Part shown: piece after piece, positions 35,144-48,762 of the stretch
How the letters are laid out: each line of letters opens with the position of its first letter
Position numbering within the stretch: the first letter of the stretch is position 1
Assembly: GCA_015039315.1 (NCBI GenBank)
Contig: WIDE01000020.1
Location: 310,316 to 374,315 of the forward strand
DNA: 64,000 bases
Direction of reading: 5' to 3'
From: Clavulina sp. PMI_390
Taxonomy: Eukaryota > Basidiomycota > Agaricomycetes > Cantharellales > Hydnaceae
Notes under the pieces: generated by a model
The model's input: the letters and a program-made list of their open reading frames with translations, nothing else
The model's database searches: none
Told to the model about the DNA's origin: nothing
Program-made: the position numbers and the translations under genes

Positions 35144-35589
35144 GGGCTTCGCCAAACCAAGTTTGTTCTATTGACCAATGAAATAGCGGAGTGGTACGCA
35201 ATGCACTTTCCAGCTCACTGTTTTCGAAGGCGTTAACCTTGGCACGGCAATGATATTTGACTCGTCGACGAGGGCGTGGTGGTCAGGTATCGGAAGCAAG
35301 TCACCGGCGTTCCCCATTTCTTGCCTGTCAGACCTCGGCTCCGGTCCGGTCTCGAGGCACGAACACATCCAGAACCTCGCTGGGTATCCTAGACGAGAGT
35401 AGAAACCGAGAAACTGAGTGAGCTGAAAAGAGACTATTGGACTAGGATATTGCTGATTGGAATGGGAAGTCTAAAAATAGTTCATCATCAAGAATGGCTC
35501 GTGCAGTGAGAGGTAGCTGAAAAATGGGTCCTAAATATCTATTTAGTCAAGATTTTGTGTCTTATACATCAATCGAGGCAACGTTACTA
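35144..35589. other. Intergenic between the two family B F-box genes
   Basis: Promoter side of copy 1 and 3' flank of copy 2. No gene was supported. Confidence 0.5.
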
Positions 35590-37465
35590 CTACCAGGGTG
35601 CATGTCGGATTTCAACCGTCGTGGGATCCCACCTGCCCGCCGCCTCCAGGTGCCTCCGATAAGCTGACACACTCCAACATCTGCACGGAACGTCTGAGTG
35701 CAAAACCGCCCGAACCTCGACTTTAGGTGTTGCTGTTTCGGCATCGATCGCGGCCCAGCGGAAGTCAAACTCTCCTTCTTCAACATCCGCAGCACCGCCA
35801 GTTTTAGCGAAGAAAACCCCAGACGGACAGCCAGACTGAAGAACATGCGCAGTCTCCCCTGACTTGGACTGAGCATGAATCGTCACTCGACGCAAGTTCG
35901 AAAGCGTGGCAGAGATGTACGGAAGAGCTTTTGGAATATGGAGCTCATACAAGAGAGCCATCGTTGTCCAGCGGGTAGATGTTTCTGTGATGTCGAGCTG
36001 CAATGTTATAAGAGAAGGGGGGAGTAGTCCAACAAGAGGGGTCGAAGCCTCGTCAACATTATCATCAGACTTGGACTCCGCTCCAGTGATAGCAGGATTG
36101 ACGTGATCAGGGGGGATGAAGAATTCTGGTGGGATCCAGAGCTCCTGGAGCACATGAAGCCCCTTCATCGACTGTATTAGCCGAACATCTGGGTCTTGAG
36201 GATCGATGTTTGGCCAAGGATATTGCACGCCTTGGGCAAACGCCAACGTCAGCTTCGTCAGTGTATTGGCATGACCTGTGTAGCACAGGGCCTCTATCAG
36301 AGGAGCAGGCTGGAATATCTCTAGATCTTCAGTGGCTACGAGACCGTTCCCTAACTCGTAAGTGAAACTTTGTAACCGAGATGGGAGGAGCAGTAGATCC
36401 GCCAACAAATTATGACTCAACCCTCCTTCCTCCAGGATGAGCTCGGAAACAGGGGATGATTTTGGTGGCATGAGGAAGCCCACAGGATTTTGGGAGGCCT
36501 CAGCCAGAATCGGCCGCGTGAGCTCCTGCCCATAGGGTGAAGTAGTAGTAGGAAACTGTGCTGGGTCTTTCTCATACGCCTGCTTGGCAATCTTTACGAG
36601 AGGGTCTGCGTCGTCGGTCTCATCAGTAAGGTTAACACCGACCTGCGAGAATCGCCAGACAATGAGGGTTTTTAGGTTGGGTAGAGACATGAACGGGATC
36701 ACGGAGTTAGCTCGGAAACCAAGATACTATCAGAAACGGGGTCAGAGGGCTTACTCCTCCGGTTATGAAGAGCACATCGCGTACCTCGAGATCTCTCCAC
36801 GCCAGGTGCAGTACTTGAAGATTCATCAGTCCTCCAGGGAGGGGGCGATTAAAGCAGGGCTCGAGGCATGTGAGTGCAATAGTGGAGAGCATGTTCAGAT
36901 CTCTCAATATTAGGAACTCCAATCTCTCGACGAGATGGAGAAGCAGTATAGCCCAGCCACGCCCGCCAAGACTCAAGGCGAACGCGTCCGCGATGTCTTT
37001 ACCTTTGGATGCCCGGTGTACTTCGCGTACAGCTTCTAGTTGCGCGCTCGGTATGAGACCCAACGCACTTTCGGCTTCACCTTCGCTGTATATGCTGTCG
37101 AATAGGGCATGTTCGTCGGCTGCGGAGTACGTTTCTCCTAGTTGGTCGCTCTCCACGATTTCGTATTGTGGTTGGAGAGCCAGAGAACGAATGGATCGGG
37201 CGAGATCGGGACGTGCAAGCGTAGTGCGGATAAGGCAAAGTAACCCTGTGTTCCTCTCTGCTCCGACATCGACCGTGTCTAGCCAGCGGTATGGGTTCTG
37301 GATATCGTCGCCGACAGGCAGAACGGGTGCACAGTAAAGCGCCTTCGTTACGAGTTGGCTAAACCTCCGGCACACCGTGGCGACACCCCTCAGAGTCTGA
37401 AAATCACTGAGGTTCTCGAAGACGCAGAGCCAAACTTCATTTGGGACTTCAGTGTAGCTAACCAT
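35590..37465 (-). CDS. F-box protein, family B copy 2
   Basis: Exons 37465-36785 and 36726-35590 encode 605 residues. The intron 36727-36784 (58 nt) lies exactly where copy 1 has its second intron; after splicing EYLGFRANSVIPFMSLPNL matches copy 1. The F-box-like start is VPNEVWLCVFENLSDFQTLRGV. Shared landmarks are ARPDLARSIRSLALQPQYE, LMPPKSSPVSELILEE, GVQYPWPN and CRCWSV. The ATG at 37465 is used; a short upstream exon like that of copy 1 cannot be excluded. Confidence 0.78.
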
Positions 37466-38551
37466 GCTGTGAAAAGGTTAGCAAGCACTTGAAAATATCA
37501 TTGCATGGGAACCACACCTTTGTAGAGGGGCTGAAGTGATTGAAGGGAGAGTAGGACGAAGGAGCCTGGTGGTGGTGGTCGTAGTAACTAATGATCACAG
37601 TCGACCATATGATGGCAGGTTTCGTGGGATAGTACGGCCTGATGAACCCGCCCGGTAATGATGCTCCACCACTGGCAGCACGACACTAGATGTGCTGCAG
37701 AGCGTTGGCGAGACTCACGAAGCCAAAGCTGGTTCTGAGGGAGTCAGGATACTGGCGGCGAGGCGTCTGGAGAGTCCACCACACAAAGTCCACGATGAAG
37801 GAAGCTCAAGTTCAGAAGCAAATACCAATCATAAAAGTCAGCGTGACCCAGACTGCCGGGAAGAGCCATCGCAACAAGGGCCTAGTCACAACTTGTGAGC
37901 CACGATTGGTCACACTCGCCTGATCCCCTCCACTACCTCCCCGAACACATCACTCCCTCAGCATATCAACGAAATCATTCGCCACCCTCCCTAATTCTCG
38001 CACTCTCTCGTATGTCCGGCTCTGCAGCTTGACACGAATAGAGATATCGTTGGAGTGTTTTTTTTTTTTCTTCATGCGCCGTCAACTTCACGGCTTGACA
38101 GATCAAGCAGCCGATCTCTTGCCCGGCCAATCTTACTAAAACCGACCTGTAGCTCGATAATCAGAGTAAGATCCGGTGCTGAGCCTACAATCTGGATGTA
38201 AACCTTTGGCCAATTAGGCACTTTGTTGAGACTGGGGTAAAGACGAATATATTCACACTTCGAGTGAAATACATTGAAGTGATATACAACTCTTGGGAAA
38301 GTGAGTAAAGTAGAACATACATACAATGAGCTGCAACTTCGGAGAACAGTAACATGGACACACCAATGAGAGAAATATGTATCTAAAACACAACGTCAGC
38401 AGGCGAATGTTGGGTAAGGCAGGAACCTCGGGTTGAAGGTCGACCTCCAGTCATGGGAGAACATCGGTCAGAGACGAGGGCTGTGCCGCCACCTTAAAGA
38501 ACAGAATTGGTCTTGTGTACGAGAAGACCTGTTGTCAGTTGCTTTACACAT
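37466..38551. other. Intergenic, 1.1 kb, no gene seen
   Basis: It includes a T-run at 38058-38069. Short open frames on either strand have no protein character I trust. Confidence 0.5.
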
Positions 38552-40696
38552 TCACGGGAACACTGGTTGCTCGTCCTGAGGTGGCTCGCTGTCGACAGGT
38601 GTAATGCAGATGGAAGGTATTGGAACGGTGGTACTCCGTGGACGACTACCAGGTTCATCGCTCCCAAACTCGAACCGCATTGGCTTAGTGGGCGAAGGCT
38701 GTGGAGGGTTCGTCTCGCGGCGTCGTGTGTTCACGGTGAGGTATTTTTCGTCACCAGATGAGATCGTCGCATTGGAAGAGAAGCGCTCTCGATTGTTTAG
38801 AGGGGAAATGTTGAGATGAGGTGGCGGAGGTGGAGTGGACACGGGAGGAAGAGCGGAGGAACCCATGGGGGGAGATGGAGATGATTGGGTTGCTGGAGAT
38901 GAAGAGCGAGTGACGAATGAACACTCCTGCATCTCGATTGGCTCTTCGACCGCAGGACTATTAATACTCATTGTGCGCCTCCTGCCTGGGAACCAGCGAC
39001 GATCTCTGCTACTCCGCCGGCTGGACTCTGCACCTTCAGGCCCTCCTCCGTCGGCTTGCACATGCTGAACCGATGGGCTCTGCATGCTGCTGAAGCTTGT
39101 GCTCCGACTCATCATTGCCGTCTCTTGACGCTCCCGGAATGCGGTCTGCTTCCTCTCCGCGTGTTCATGCTTGTTTTCCTCACTAGGGACGAACGGCCAC
39201 TCGCGATACTGGGGTGAGTGCATTTCATCCTGGAAGTGATCTGCGCTAGGTGTTCCCAAGATCTTCAGGACCTTGAAGAATACGTTGTTCACCTGTGCTC
39301 GATGGCCTTGAATCGCTGGATTATTGGGATCGGGTTTGCCCTTTATACTCTCGAGATCGTCGCCATACACAGAATCGTCGTCATCTTTGCTTGAAAGGAT
39401 TACAAATAAAGATCCAAACGTCGCCAATGCCGCACCAACAATGGGACCCCACTGACCTAAAGAATGAGGGACAGGCACCACTTCCTGTAAGTTCAGCCCC
39501 AGAAAGCCAATCGATCGCGACTCACCAATGGATGTCATGGGCTCCACCCCAGAGCGCATCTCACGGGACCAAAAATTCTCTTCGCCCAGGACCACGATGG
39601 CAATAATCCACCCAAAAAACACGATACGTTCGACAAGGCCTAGGATGAGGTTTATTCGTCGTTCCATCCACCGCACATCGTTTTCTGTGAGGCCCTTCTT
39701 CGTGAGGGCAGCTTCCTCATCAGTAACCGAGGAGTTTGGAGCACTGCCAGTTGCAGGTTCAGTCGACCCATGCCGTCCAGTCCAAAGCTGAATCCACCGA
39801 AGACGCATTACTTTTTGCCACACGCTGAGGAGGGAGAGCACGGCAGGAATACAGCAACCCGCACATAGAAGCGTGGCAGTATTGAGTGTCATTCCTTGAT
39901 GGGGTGCGGGGACCCATTGGCTCGGATTCGAAGGATCTTTACGAATGGCTGTCGCGGTGGTGCATCCATTGGGCCACCTGGGCGTAGTGCAAACCCCTTG
40001 TGGGTTGTCTCTTTGTAGTCCCCAGAAGTCATCAAACGTAACATTCTGCCCATTCGAGTCTAGACATGGCTCTGGGGTAGCACGCCAGAACGCTACAACG
40101 AGGCCCAGAAGCCCTGTTCGTATTATAATGCATGTTCTCTCTTGAGCACATTTCGATATATGACGAGGTAGAGCGGTCACACACCAGCGAGATAGAGCAC
40201 AGTGCACATGAAGACAAGATTCCGCCCTTTGGACTCAAAATATTTTTTGGAGTAGCGTACTGTGATCGGCACACACAGGACTCCAATTGCGCACAATTGA
40301 AAGGTACCAAAGATGTCATTATCGACCGGACCTGAAGTACTCGGAATGATCAAAATAATGATTGCGTTGAGTGAAAGGATGGAACTGACCGTGATCCTGC
40401 GATATAGCAGCAAGGACTAGTGCATGCAGCGCGCCAACCGCTGGGAAGAGTAGGGCTGCGGCGAGGGATGCATCCCGAGCCCACTCTATAGAATTGAACA
40501 CAACACAGATAACCACGAGGACATAGTAGAGAGCTCGAGCACCGGGTCCGTATTGACCAGAGAGTGGGAAAGCACATATTACGGAGACAGCACTGCCAGA
40601 GTCTATTGCAGTGCCATTAGTCGCTACCAGTGAATTGACGCCGAGTGCAGGCAGTGCAGACAGCTCGATGGGCGACGCGTTCTCGGGAAGGAACAT
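38552..40696 (-). CDS. Multi-pass membrane protein with long cytosolic tail
   Basis: Three exons (40696-40390, 40331-40185, 40140-38552) give 680 residues in phase. The first two thirds hold about seven or eight hydrophobic helices, among them YYVLVVICVVFNSIEWA, AALLFPAVGALHALVLAAI, IRTGLLGLVVAFW, LLCAGCCIPAVLSLL, ERIVFFGWIIAIVVLG and GPIVGAALATFGSLFVIL. A loop between helices has several Cys and Trp and an N-glycosylation-type NVTF. The last 250 residues are polar, Ser/Pro-rich and basic, without a domain. I do not recognise a transporter or receptor family. Plasma-membrane or endomembrane location is inferred from the helices only. Confidence 0.7.
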
Positions 40697-41433
40697 GGTG
40701 CATAATATCCGGAAGGGGTAGAAGGCGAACCGAGGATGGTCTAATCTAATGTGTGTAGCGAGCCCTCCACTGGGAAACGCTTTTTGAGCACGAGCGAGTT
40801 GAACGATTGGCGATTGAGGTGACGAACGGGTCCCCAAGGCGCACCGCAATCGCCAATAGTATATTCAGATATCAGGAGGAAATGTAGCAGAGGCCGCTGA
40901 TAATAGTGAACTCGTGCTTCGCACCCCTGATCCGCCTTTTCCAAGAAGCTCGCACCTCGATTTCGCCGGTTATCCTTGGCCTCGGAAGAGTCATTCCAGC
41001 GTCAAACAGTACGGCCTTGAAATTCAAGCACTCATGACTTGAAAAGGTGAAGAACTGTGGAATGGACGGGCCATTATAAAATGATACCGCTCCTGTCGTG
41101 ATGATACCTTTCAGAGCACCCTGCCCTGCTCTGACGTCAGGCGCCAACGGAAACAGTAATCCCTCGAACCGCTCAATCCAATTTCCGCGCGCTTTTGGCA
41201 CTGCCTCCACGAGCCTATGGCACATTCTACAGACTTATACTCCCACTGACGGCAAACTGTGTTTCCGGAGGCAGTGCTTGGAGTGTGGATAAGGGTCATG
41301 AATTAGCGAGCGGCTCGCCAACAAAAGCAAATAGGCGCCTCCACATTGACCCTCAAAAGGAGAAGGAGCAAATTTATGCAAATCCACTAATCCAATCCGA
41401 ATGCATATGGGGTTTCGAGACCAGGGCAACTAA
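40697..41433. other. Intergenic, no gene seen
   Basis: Spacer between the membrane protein start and the end of methyltransferase M1. Confidence 0.5.
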
Positions 41434-42595
41434 TTATGGCAAGCGAGTCGCCATTACAAGGACATTGACCCACGACACCTTGAACCTCTCGCCCGTCACC
41501 GTAAGTCTATCAATCTCTGCTAGTGCCTTGTCCATTTCGGGCCAATCCTCTTCTTGAACCGCGCGGATCGATACGATGTATTGACGCAGCTCAGATATTG
41601 TGAACTCTCGCGACATGCTGCCATTACGAAGGTTCCAATCAGGAGATCTACTTAGACAGAAGAGCTTGTAAAAAGCTACGGGCACTCACAAGTCAAGTTC
41701 ATCTATATCTTCCTCATGGTAGCCGTCAGATCCAACTCCTCGTCTGTCAAATCTCTCCGTGGGCGGATCAAACATATACCAGTTTCTCTCTTGCCGATTC
41801 CATCGTAATCGAGTCTCGTTTTTCCATAACTCTCTAGGGAATCCGATATGATCCAACTCGGATGGGTATGCGCCAAGAAGGGTGTCCACAACGGGAAGCC
41901 CAGAGTCACGGGTGACAATGCGGCTCATGCAGTCTCTCATAGTGCGCCAGTGAATTTGAGTGGCCTCCGGACTCGAGGGAATCAGGACAGTTGGATAATA
42001 ATACCAAATGGCAAGGGTACCATGAGGTGCAAGCACCCTAGCGGCCTCTCTGACAAACTTGGCGGCTTGGATCCCTATTCAGTTGAATTACGTCATATGA
42101 GCGGATTTCACTCAATCAACGCTGAAGACTTTTCCAAGCTGCACATACAGTGTATCGCCTCAGCACAAATGACCATATCAATACTCTTTTCCTCAAGCCA
42201 ACTCAAATTCTCCGCGGGGGACATTTTGAGCGTCAACTTGGAAGCAAGTGGGGCCAGACGATGTTGAGTGATGCCGAGTTGCTTCAAGTTGACATCCGAG
42301 CCAATTACAGACTCAAAAGGGCGCGAACAAAGAACCTCGGTCACAGTACCCGGTCCGCAACCAACATCAAGGGCACGAGAAAACCCTCCACCTGCCTTCT
42401 CGTGATGAGAAAAAAGAAGCTCATACAAACTCTGGGGGTAGATGGGCTACGAAATAAGAACAGTTCAGCCGATCATAATTCGCAATCAGTAAGTTTGTTT
42501 AATGGTTGGGCCTGGAGACGGCTTACTCTTATTGCGGTGTATTCATCCCAATCATAATCTGGGTCAGCATAGATAGCATCGAGAGGCTCAGACAT
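41434..42595 (-). CDS. TMT1-like SAM-dependent methyltransferase M1
   Basis: Four exons (42595-42527, 42446-42149, 42074-41690, 41617-41434) encode 311 residues, all joins in phase. Resembles yeast trans-aconitate 3-methyltransferase in length and layout. It has YDWDEY near the start, SAM-binding motif I LDVGCGPGT, the acidic GSDVN strand end, the motif around CAEAIH, then VLAPHGTLAIWYYYP. The C-terminal helix ELRQYIVSIRAVQEEDWPEM corresponds to the family's ..YVRS.S..H.W region. Likely a cytosolic small-molecule (carboxylate) O-methyltransferase; the substrate cannot be read from sequence. Intact and the reference for judging M2 and M3. Confidence 0.85.
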
Positions 42596-43087
42596 TTTGA
42601 CAGCACTGGCGTCTTGATAGTATCGATATGCCGAGGGGTTCTAGCACTGGGGCCATGGATTGTCCAAACCACCTATTTATCTTAGCATGGTAATGTAAGA
42701 GGCATTATATGCCTTTCATTGATGCTATATTAAGCTCTAAGACATCTGCTTCGCCGCCATCAGATTTAGCTCGTGTAGCGCTCTGAATTTGTTCGAACAC
42801 CCATCGATGGCCGAAGCCAATGACGCAACATGTTAGAAGGACTACTTGATTATAGAGCCCGACATCGAGGTGGAAAGACACCGTCATGGCAGAATAGTTA
42901 CTGGTAGTACGGTTTGATGACGTTCACAAATCTCTTTGCTGAAGTCGGCATCCTGCGCCGCAAGTTGTGAGGGTGCTGACTACAGGGGTGGTGGACACTC
43001 TAAAAGAAAGGCTTGGGGCGAGAAGCTTGCTAGTCAATTAAATGGAGACAGAAAGCGCGAGTAGAAATTCACCTCGATGTGGGTGCC
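42596..43087. other. Intergenic, M1 promoter side
   Basis: A minus-strand 60-codon frame (42705-42887) is open but unrecognised. Otherwise spacer. Confidence 0.4.
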
Positions 43088-46000
43088 TCAGGGTGTGTTG
43101 GAAGCTGTGGAGCTGGAAGGGACAAGCAACGAGCCCCAAACCCCCATCAATACGTCGATTATACGGTCTAGCTTCTTCTCGAGCCCCTGAATACGATCCT
43201 CCATTCCTGAGTATTGAAGCTCCATTTTTGAGAATCTGAGTTCAAGTGCCGACAGCTGTTGATCGAGAACAGTTTTCCGCTTTGGCGCTGACGTTTGCTC
43301 TGTCTTTTCAGCCTCGCTAAGTTCCGCAGGCCCATCAACCTGGGGCCTTGGAAGAACAACTCTGAGTAGTTGTCTGAAGGGTAATGGGACTGGGTCACTG
43401 CCTTCTGAGACAGCGAGAGTGGCTTCACAGTCTGGGCAGTATTGCAATGCTGTAACCGGATAAATCATCAGATAAACGAGCGATAGCTCGAACCTGCTAG
43501 AGAAGGGGCTCACAATCGAATCGTGGCGGAGAAACGTATCGAGCGCCTGTTTTGACCTCATGACAGTTGGCGCATTTATAGTGGTAATTCAAAGGGTGTC
43601 GCTGAGTTGGCCCTGCAAGATTTTCTGATTCTCCGTATCCCGGTAGGAATGATAAGAACCTGAATCAAATCGTGTGCGGCTCTTTAGTAGGCTGAAGCTC
43701 ACCTTCTGCAGGGTTTTCATACGACTCTTAAACAATTAGCGGGCCGCCATCATCAAGATATCTATAGCTCAAACACGATATGGACTTACCAGTGCTTATG
43801 ACTTGAAGACTTTCATTGCCCTGGACGTCAGAGTATTCCCCGGGCTCGTAGGTGGAAGCACTAGGTGCATTAGACCACGGATTTGTGGCTTCATCGCCGG
43901 CAGCATATGGGAGGAGTGTCATAGATAACAAATTTATTTTTCCACAACATACCATCGAGAATATCAGTTCAGCTGGAAATGCTCAGAAATTTCGGGAATT
44001 CATACCTGCTCCCAGCGCAGTAGCCGATATATCTTGACCGTTTGACAGACGCTCATATAGAGTCTGAAACTCCGCAATATCTTGCTCCCAGATACGTACA
44101 ACAGGGCGCGGCAGTTTGATAAGCGGATGCCAAGCGTGATGAAATTTAACTGCCTCTTTGGGTTTCCCTTCGAGAGGGATAAGGAAGCAGTTGTCACATA
44201 GGTGGTAATCTTAGGTTAATGGAGATCAGTCAAGCCAAGGGGAATAGACGCTCCTATTTATGAGATATATCACCTGAGCAGTTCAGGCACTTGTAGAGGG
44301 TCCCGATGGCGAGTGTCCCGCACAAATCACAAGTGCAATGCCTGATCAAGGCTCGAGTGCTTTGAGTATCCTATACAGATGGGATTCATAAATATTACGC
44401 ACATGTGCCAAACTGTCTTTCTGTACTCTCCATGAGCCATTGAGTGCCATAGGGGCCGATCGACTGAAGAGACTTCTTTCAATAAAACCGTCGATTGCTC
44501 ATCGATGGCTTTGGCTCCAGGGACCGGGCTGCGCCTGGTCTGGGATACCTCGTCGAAGATTATCTTCTTTGCTTGTATGGCCACAAAGATTTTACGCAAG
44601 TCACGTCGGTGCTTCATTGAGGCCCACGATTGACGATAGCGATGATTTCGAACCTCCGTCAATACAGCCACTGCAGCTCCACGGAACCGGGGAGCTCCAA
44701 AACTAGTGTGAGCGTCGATGATACCGTTTATATATGCTGGATGATAAGCAGTACGCGCTGTTATGTTCATGAGTTCCGGGCTCGGCTGTGTGCTTTGGTT
44801 GTTGGTGATTGATGGGTTCATGATGGTGTCAGATTCATCAGCAGTACCGATGGTCTCGGCACGCGTTGTTGCTGGCATTTCATTGGGTAGGGGAGGTTTA
44901 GGGGGCGCTACGGTCCAGTTCATCAAGCTCAGAGGATTGAGGGATGCAAAAGCCCAGAAGCTCTCACCTTCAACCGAACAGTATTGCTTATACATTCTGA
45001 TAGCACCTGCTAGCTCGTTACTTACCCATTCCAAAGCGCCTCGAAGACGCTGGAGGAACTGATAATGGAACCGGCGAGGAGCATTTTTGTCTTCAATATC
45101 TGGAAGCTTTGCAAATGCACACGTAACTCCAACGACGCTGGTAAAGAGTCGAGTCCCGAGTTCATCTAGATCCCGGCGAGATTGAATCTCGCCAACGACC
45201 TCTTCAATGAGATCTAGCACATCTAAAAAATGCATAAGGTAAATCAAACAGCTCAATTGCGGAGGAGGTCAACAAACCAGGGACTGGATGGCGAAGTCGC
45301 CGATGCATGAGCTGGAATCTTAGGTGAGCTGTAAACTTGAGGGTTTCCTTGCAAAGAAAAGCGGAGTCATTTTCATGCTCCGTGACCACTTGGACGAATT
45401 TCAGTCCATTTTGGACAACAAGTGGGCTACGATACACATCAGTGAAGCCTACTTGGTACAATCAGTCGCAATTCAATATTATGATACGAGCTAGCAACAC
45501 TGACCTGGCGCTTGCACTTCAACAACATCAGAAACACGCTCCGGGACAGGCGGACTCGGCTTCGTTTGGTATCCACTAAAGTCGTAAGACAGAGTGAAAT
45601 TACTGAGGGGAGTCGGATCGTAGTCAAATACCGCAGTCCAGAATTTTTCGGCCTTTTCGTCCGATAATAGAGGCTCTGGTAGCCCTTTGATGTCCCCAGA
45701 GCAAATAGCCTCGTACTATGAAAGGAAGGCATGTTAAGATTTACGAATCAAGTAAATCAAACGGAGCCTGTACGTACCACACCGCCAGCAAAATTCGACG
45801 TATTGATATTATTAGACAACCCTTTGAGATTAGCTGAGAGTATTCGATACAACACACATGATCAGTGTCCGTCGAAATACACACATCGATTCTCACCGTC
45901 AAGCTCGCTGATTCTGTCCTTGATAGCTTGGACAAGATATATCATGGTGTACCGGGCGTCAAGAAAGTCTCGCTCATCCAAAACTTTCGTGGAAGCATGG

Positions 46001-48762
46001 TCGATCATTCGGATATGGCGTTGTATCACGACGAAGAGAAGAGCGAAAAGATCCTAATTCATATTCAGAGAAGATACATTCATAAGCACATTTAGCAGTT
46101 GGAATATTGCACACCTTCTCAAATCCATCGGAATCCATGATGAGTCTTACGGACTCAATACTGTCGAACTTGAAGCCAAATCCTAAGAGGGCAGCCTCCA
46201 GTCTCTTTTCCTTCTCCGCCATCATAAGCTTAACCAAACCATCCACTGGAGTATCAGTAACTGTCTTGGACTTTGATGCCGCACACCAGGTGAGTTGCTT
46301 TATAGACCCGAACCAGAAAGGCTGACGCAGGTATAGATAAACACCATGGCAATTCTCCGTGAGAGCGCCAGCAAGCCCTTCCTCTGCGTCATCGACCAAC
46401 TGCCAAATTGCAACCGAATAGATGGAAGCTTCGGCAATCCAGCCTCTTGCCCAATATGCAATCCTGAAGACGCACGTCAATGTGTTCCTCTAAATGGATT
46501 TTCGATCAAATGATGAAATCACATGCGCACCATTGAAGCAAGGTCCAACCTGTTGGAATTCTCGCACAAAAGTCATTGACCTCGGAAATTTTCACAAATC
46601 CACTAGCATCGTCATCGAAAGCCTCAGCTATCGCGCTCACGTATGGCATCGTGAGAAATTGTAGATGTTCCTTGGCCGCGAGAATCAATGCATCAGACAT
46701 CACTTGGGGTTGGTTCGATGCTGTGGTGACCTCGTCGATTGGGATTACCGGAGCGACGAGAATTTGCACGATATCCGGGTCGGAGCCGGAATAAGATTCT
46801 TTGGCCGGCTTGCTCTCGAGTGAGGCGGGAGGTGTGGTAACTGGAGCTGTGATGATAGTGGTACTGGTGCGAGTGTTGGCTCTGGCTGACGCAACTGCCA
46901 ACCGATCGGAGAAGTAATCATGCAAGCCGACAACAAAGGTCCTCGCCTTCACGGAGGGTCCCCAATTCTATAGTAAACGAAGTTAATAGCTACATATTAA
47001 CATGCTTCAGTCACAAATACTCACGTTCTCCATCCAGACCTCGCGAATATCAGGATCCACGATCTTTTCATGGGCTTTGGATTCCAATCGGTTGAGGATG
47101 TTCTGAAGGGATTTGTTCATCTGGTTCTTGATGGAATCAACTTGTGCCAGAAGCTTATTCTCATAGTAGGGCAATGACTCCTTGAGGACGGCTTCAAGTG
47201 GTTCCTGAAGCTCGAGCAGGTCTTTTCGACTGAAAGCGATTTCTCCGTTCTCGAGGACCTCGATTCCCGTGTCCGAGACCTTGCTGCTATTGCGGCCTTC
47301 AATAACCGCTGCCACTTTCATGATGGCGTCAGGGTTCTCGAGAACACGCTCGCGACCTCCATATTGCTGGATCGTTTGCTCTAAGAATAGGAAATAGAAC
47401 CGTTCGTTTTATTCAGCGCATATCTTGATTTGAAAGCCGCAGGGGGACGGAACGGAGCCATACCCCATTGTTCTTCTTTCTCAGATTGGAGCGAGACGAT
47501 CTCCGTGAGCTTGAGGATCATGGTGTTGGTCTCGCGCACTTGCTTTCGAATATCATCCACGGACACTGTTGTGTGAATGACGCACGCAAACTGAATGTCC
47601 GCTTTGCGAGACTAGGGGATCCACCGAAATACGTATGAGCGTGGAGGATTGTGCAGAAGAGTTTGTTATGAGAAGATCAACGTACAACAAGAGCATCACC
47701 AGCCGATTTGAACTGGGTGGCATATTGGCCCGATCGGAAGAACTTGGAGGCAAGAGAGTGTTGATGATACTGAAAGCGAGTGTAGTTTAGCTTATGGATG
47801 TTCGGCGATAGATGGAATGGAGTCTCATAGCATACTTTGTTTATCAGGTTTCCAGTGTTATTGATATCTTTCTCGATATCCTTCATGAGGAGCTGGACGC
47901 GACCCTGCACACTCTGTCCATTGTTCGCCACCAAGGCCGGGTCCTCAACAAAGTGAAGTTGCTGTTCAGGGAACGTGTCAATTATTTGCTGCTCGAAGGA
48001 GATGAAATCAACGCTACCAGCAGAGCGCCCATCATATCCGCCAACTGGAGAATCAGCGCTCGGGCTTTGGAATCATTCTGACGACGATTGACTTCGAGCT
48101 TGACAACACCGTCAAAAAGAGTAACCGCCACTTGAAGCAAGAAAATGAGTCGTATGAATCCAATGGAGATAATGACCCATACACTCAACGAAAGGAAACG
48201 GCTGAGCTTTCGCTAGGCTCAATAAACATTCTGTGACCTCTATGAGGTATTTACACGAAGTCTATAAGCTCAAAATAGGGATAGAACAGGGAATAAACCT
48301 TCAACATACTATTGATTGGACCTACAGAAATATCAACTTAGCAGCGAAAAGCATGCAATTCGGTAAGCGTACCTATCCAGTCATCAATAATGGTGCCAAT
48401 ATTCGTAGCGGCCTCCATAGAGTGCCAAGCATCATCTATCAGCTCCTTATGAGCAGAATAGAAAGCTTTTCCATGGTGGTATTTGTCAGTGACTTTTGTT
48501 ACGGCATCGTCTGTTCGGCCAATGGGGAGTATAATATTAGCAGCAATTCTCCGTAGCCTAGGAGAACGAAGTGCTCACGTAGTTTGTCTGCCTGACTGTC
48601 AGCAAAGGTGGTGGCGAGTAGCTGCTTGCCGAAGACCTCCTCCGGGGAACGAGCAGTGGAGTCTGTAGCTGCTGACGCTGAGCGAGATACATTCGCCACG
48701 GTTTGCACTGTTGATCCAGAGTCTGCAGAGCTGGATTTATCGGCCTCCGAGATGACAGGCAT
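43088..48762 (-). CDS. Large EF-hand / ZZ-type zinc finger protein with MLKL-like N-terminal region
   Basis: Many exons across 5.7 kb, read from the ATG at 48762 (MPVISEADKSSS). In order: a disordered Ser/Thr/Ala start; a helical region with a hydrophobic helix (VAVTLFDGVVKLEVNRRQND) followed by DMMGAL and VQGRVQLLMKDIEKDI, a pattern I associate with fungal MLKL/HeLo-type helical bundles; a helical linker; an EF-hand (DDDASGFVKISE, a full 12-residue loop) at about 46600; a long conserved helical region; a ZZ-type finger CDLCG...YKCLNCSDYHLCDNC with HHAWHP at about 44300-44130; a second Cys cluster YKCANCHEV...CPDC at about 43580-43430; and a C-terminal coiled coil ending at 43088. Exon ends are not all fixed, and the frame change near 48560-48580 would need an intron of only about 21 nt, so that join is unresolved. 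Function unknown; Ca2+-responsive scaffold is inference. Confidence 0.7.

Noticed and set aside
39488..39530. Possible intron (GTGAGT...TTACAG) in the membrane protein
   Set aside because: Removing it would shift the frame; the unspliced frame runs to the stop and the whole gene sums to 681 codons without it.
38504..39791. Plus-strand frames opposite the membrane protein tail
   Set aside because: Shadows of a Ser/Pro-rich coding tail on the minus strand.
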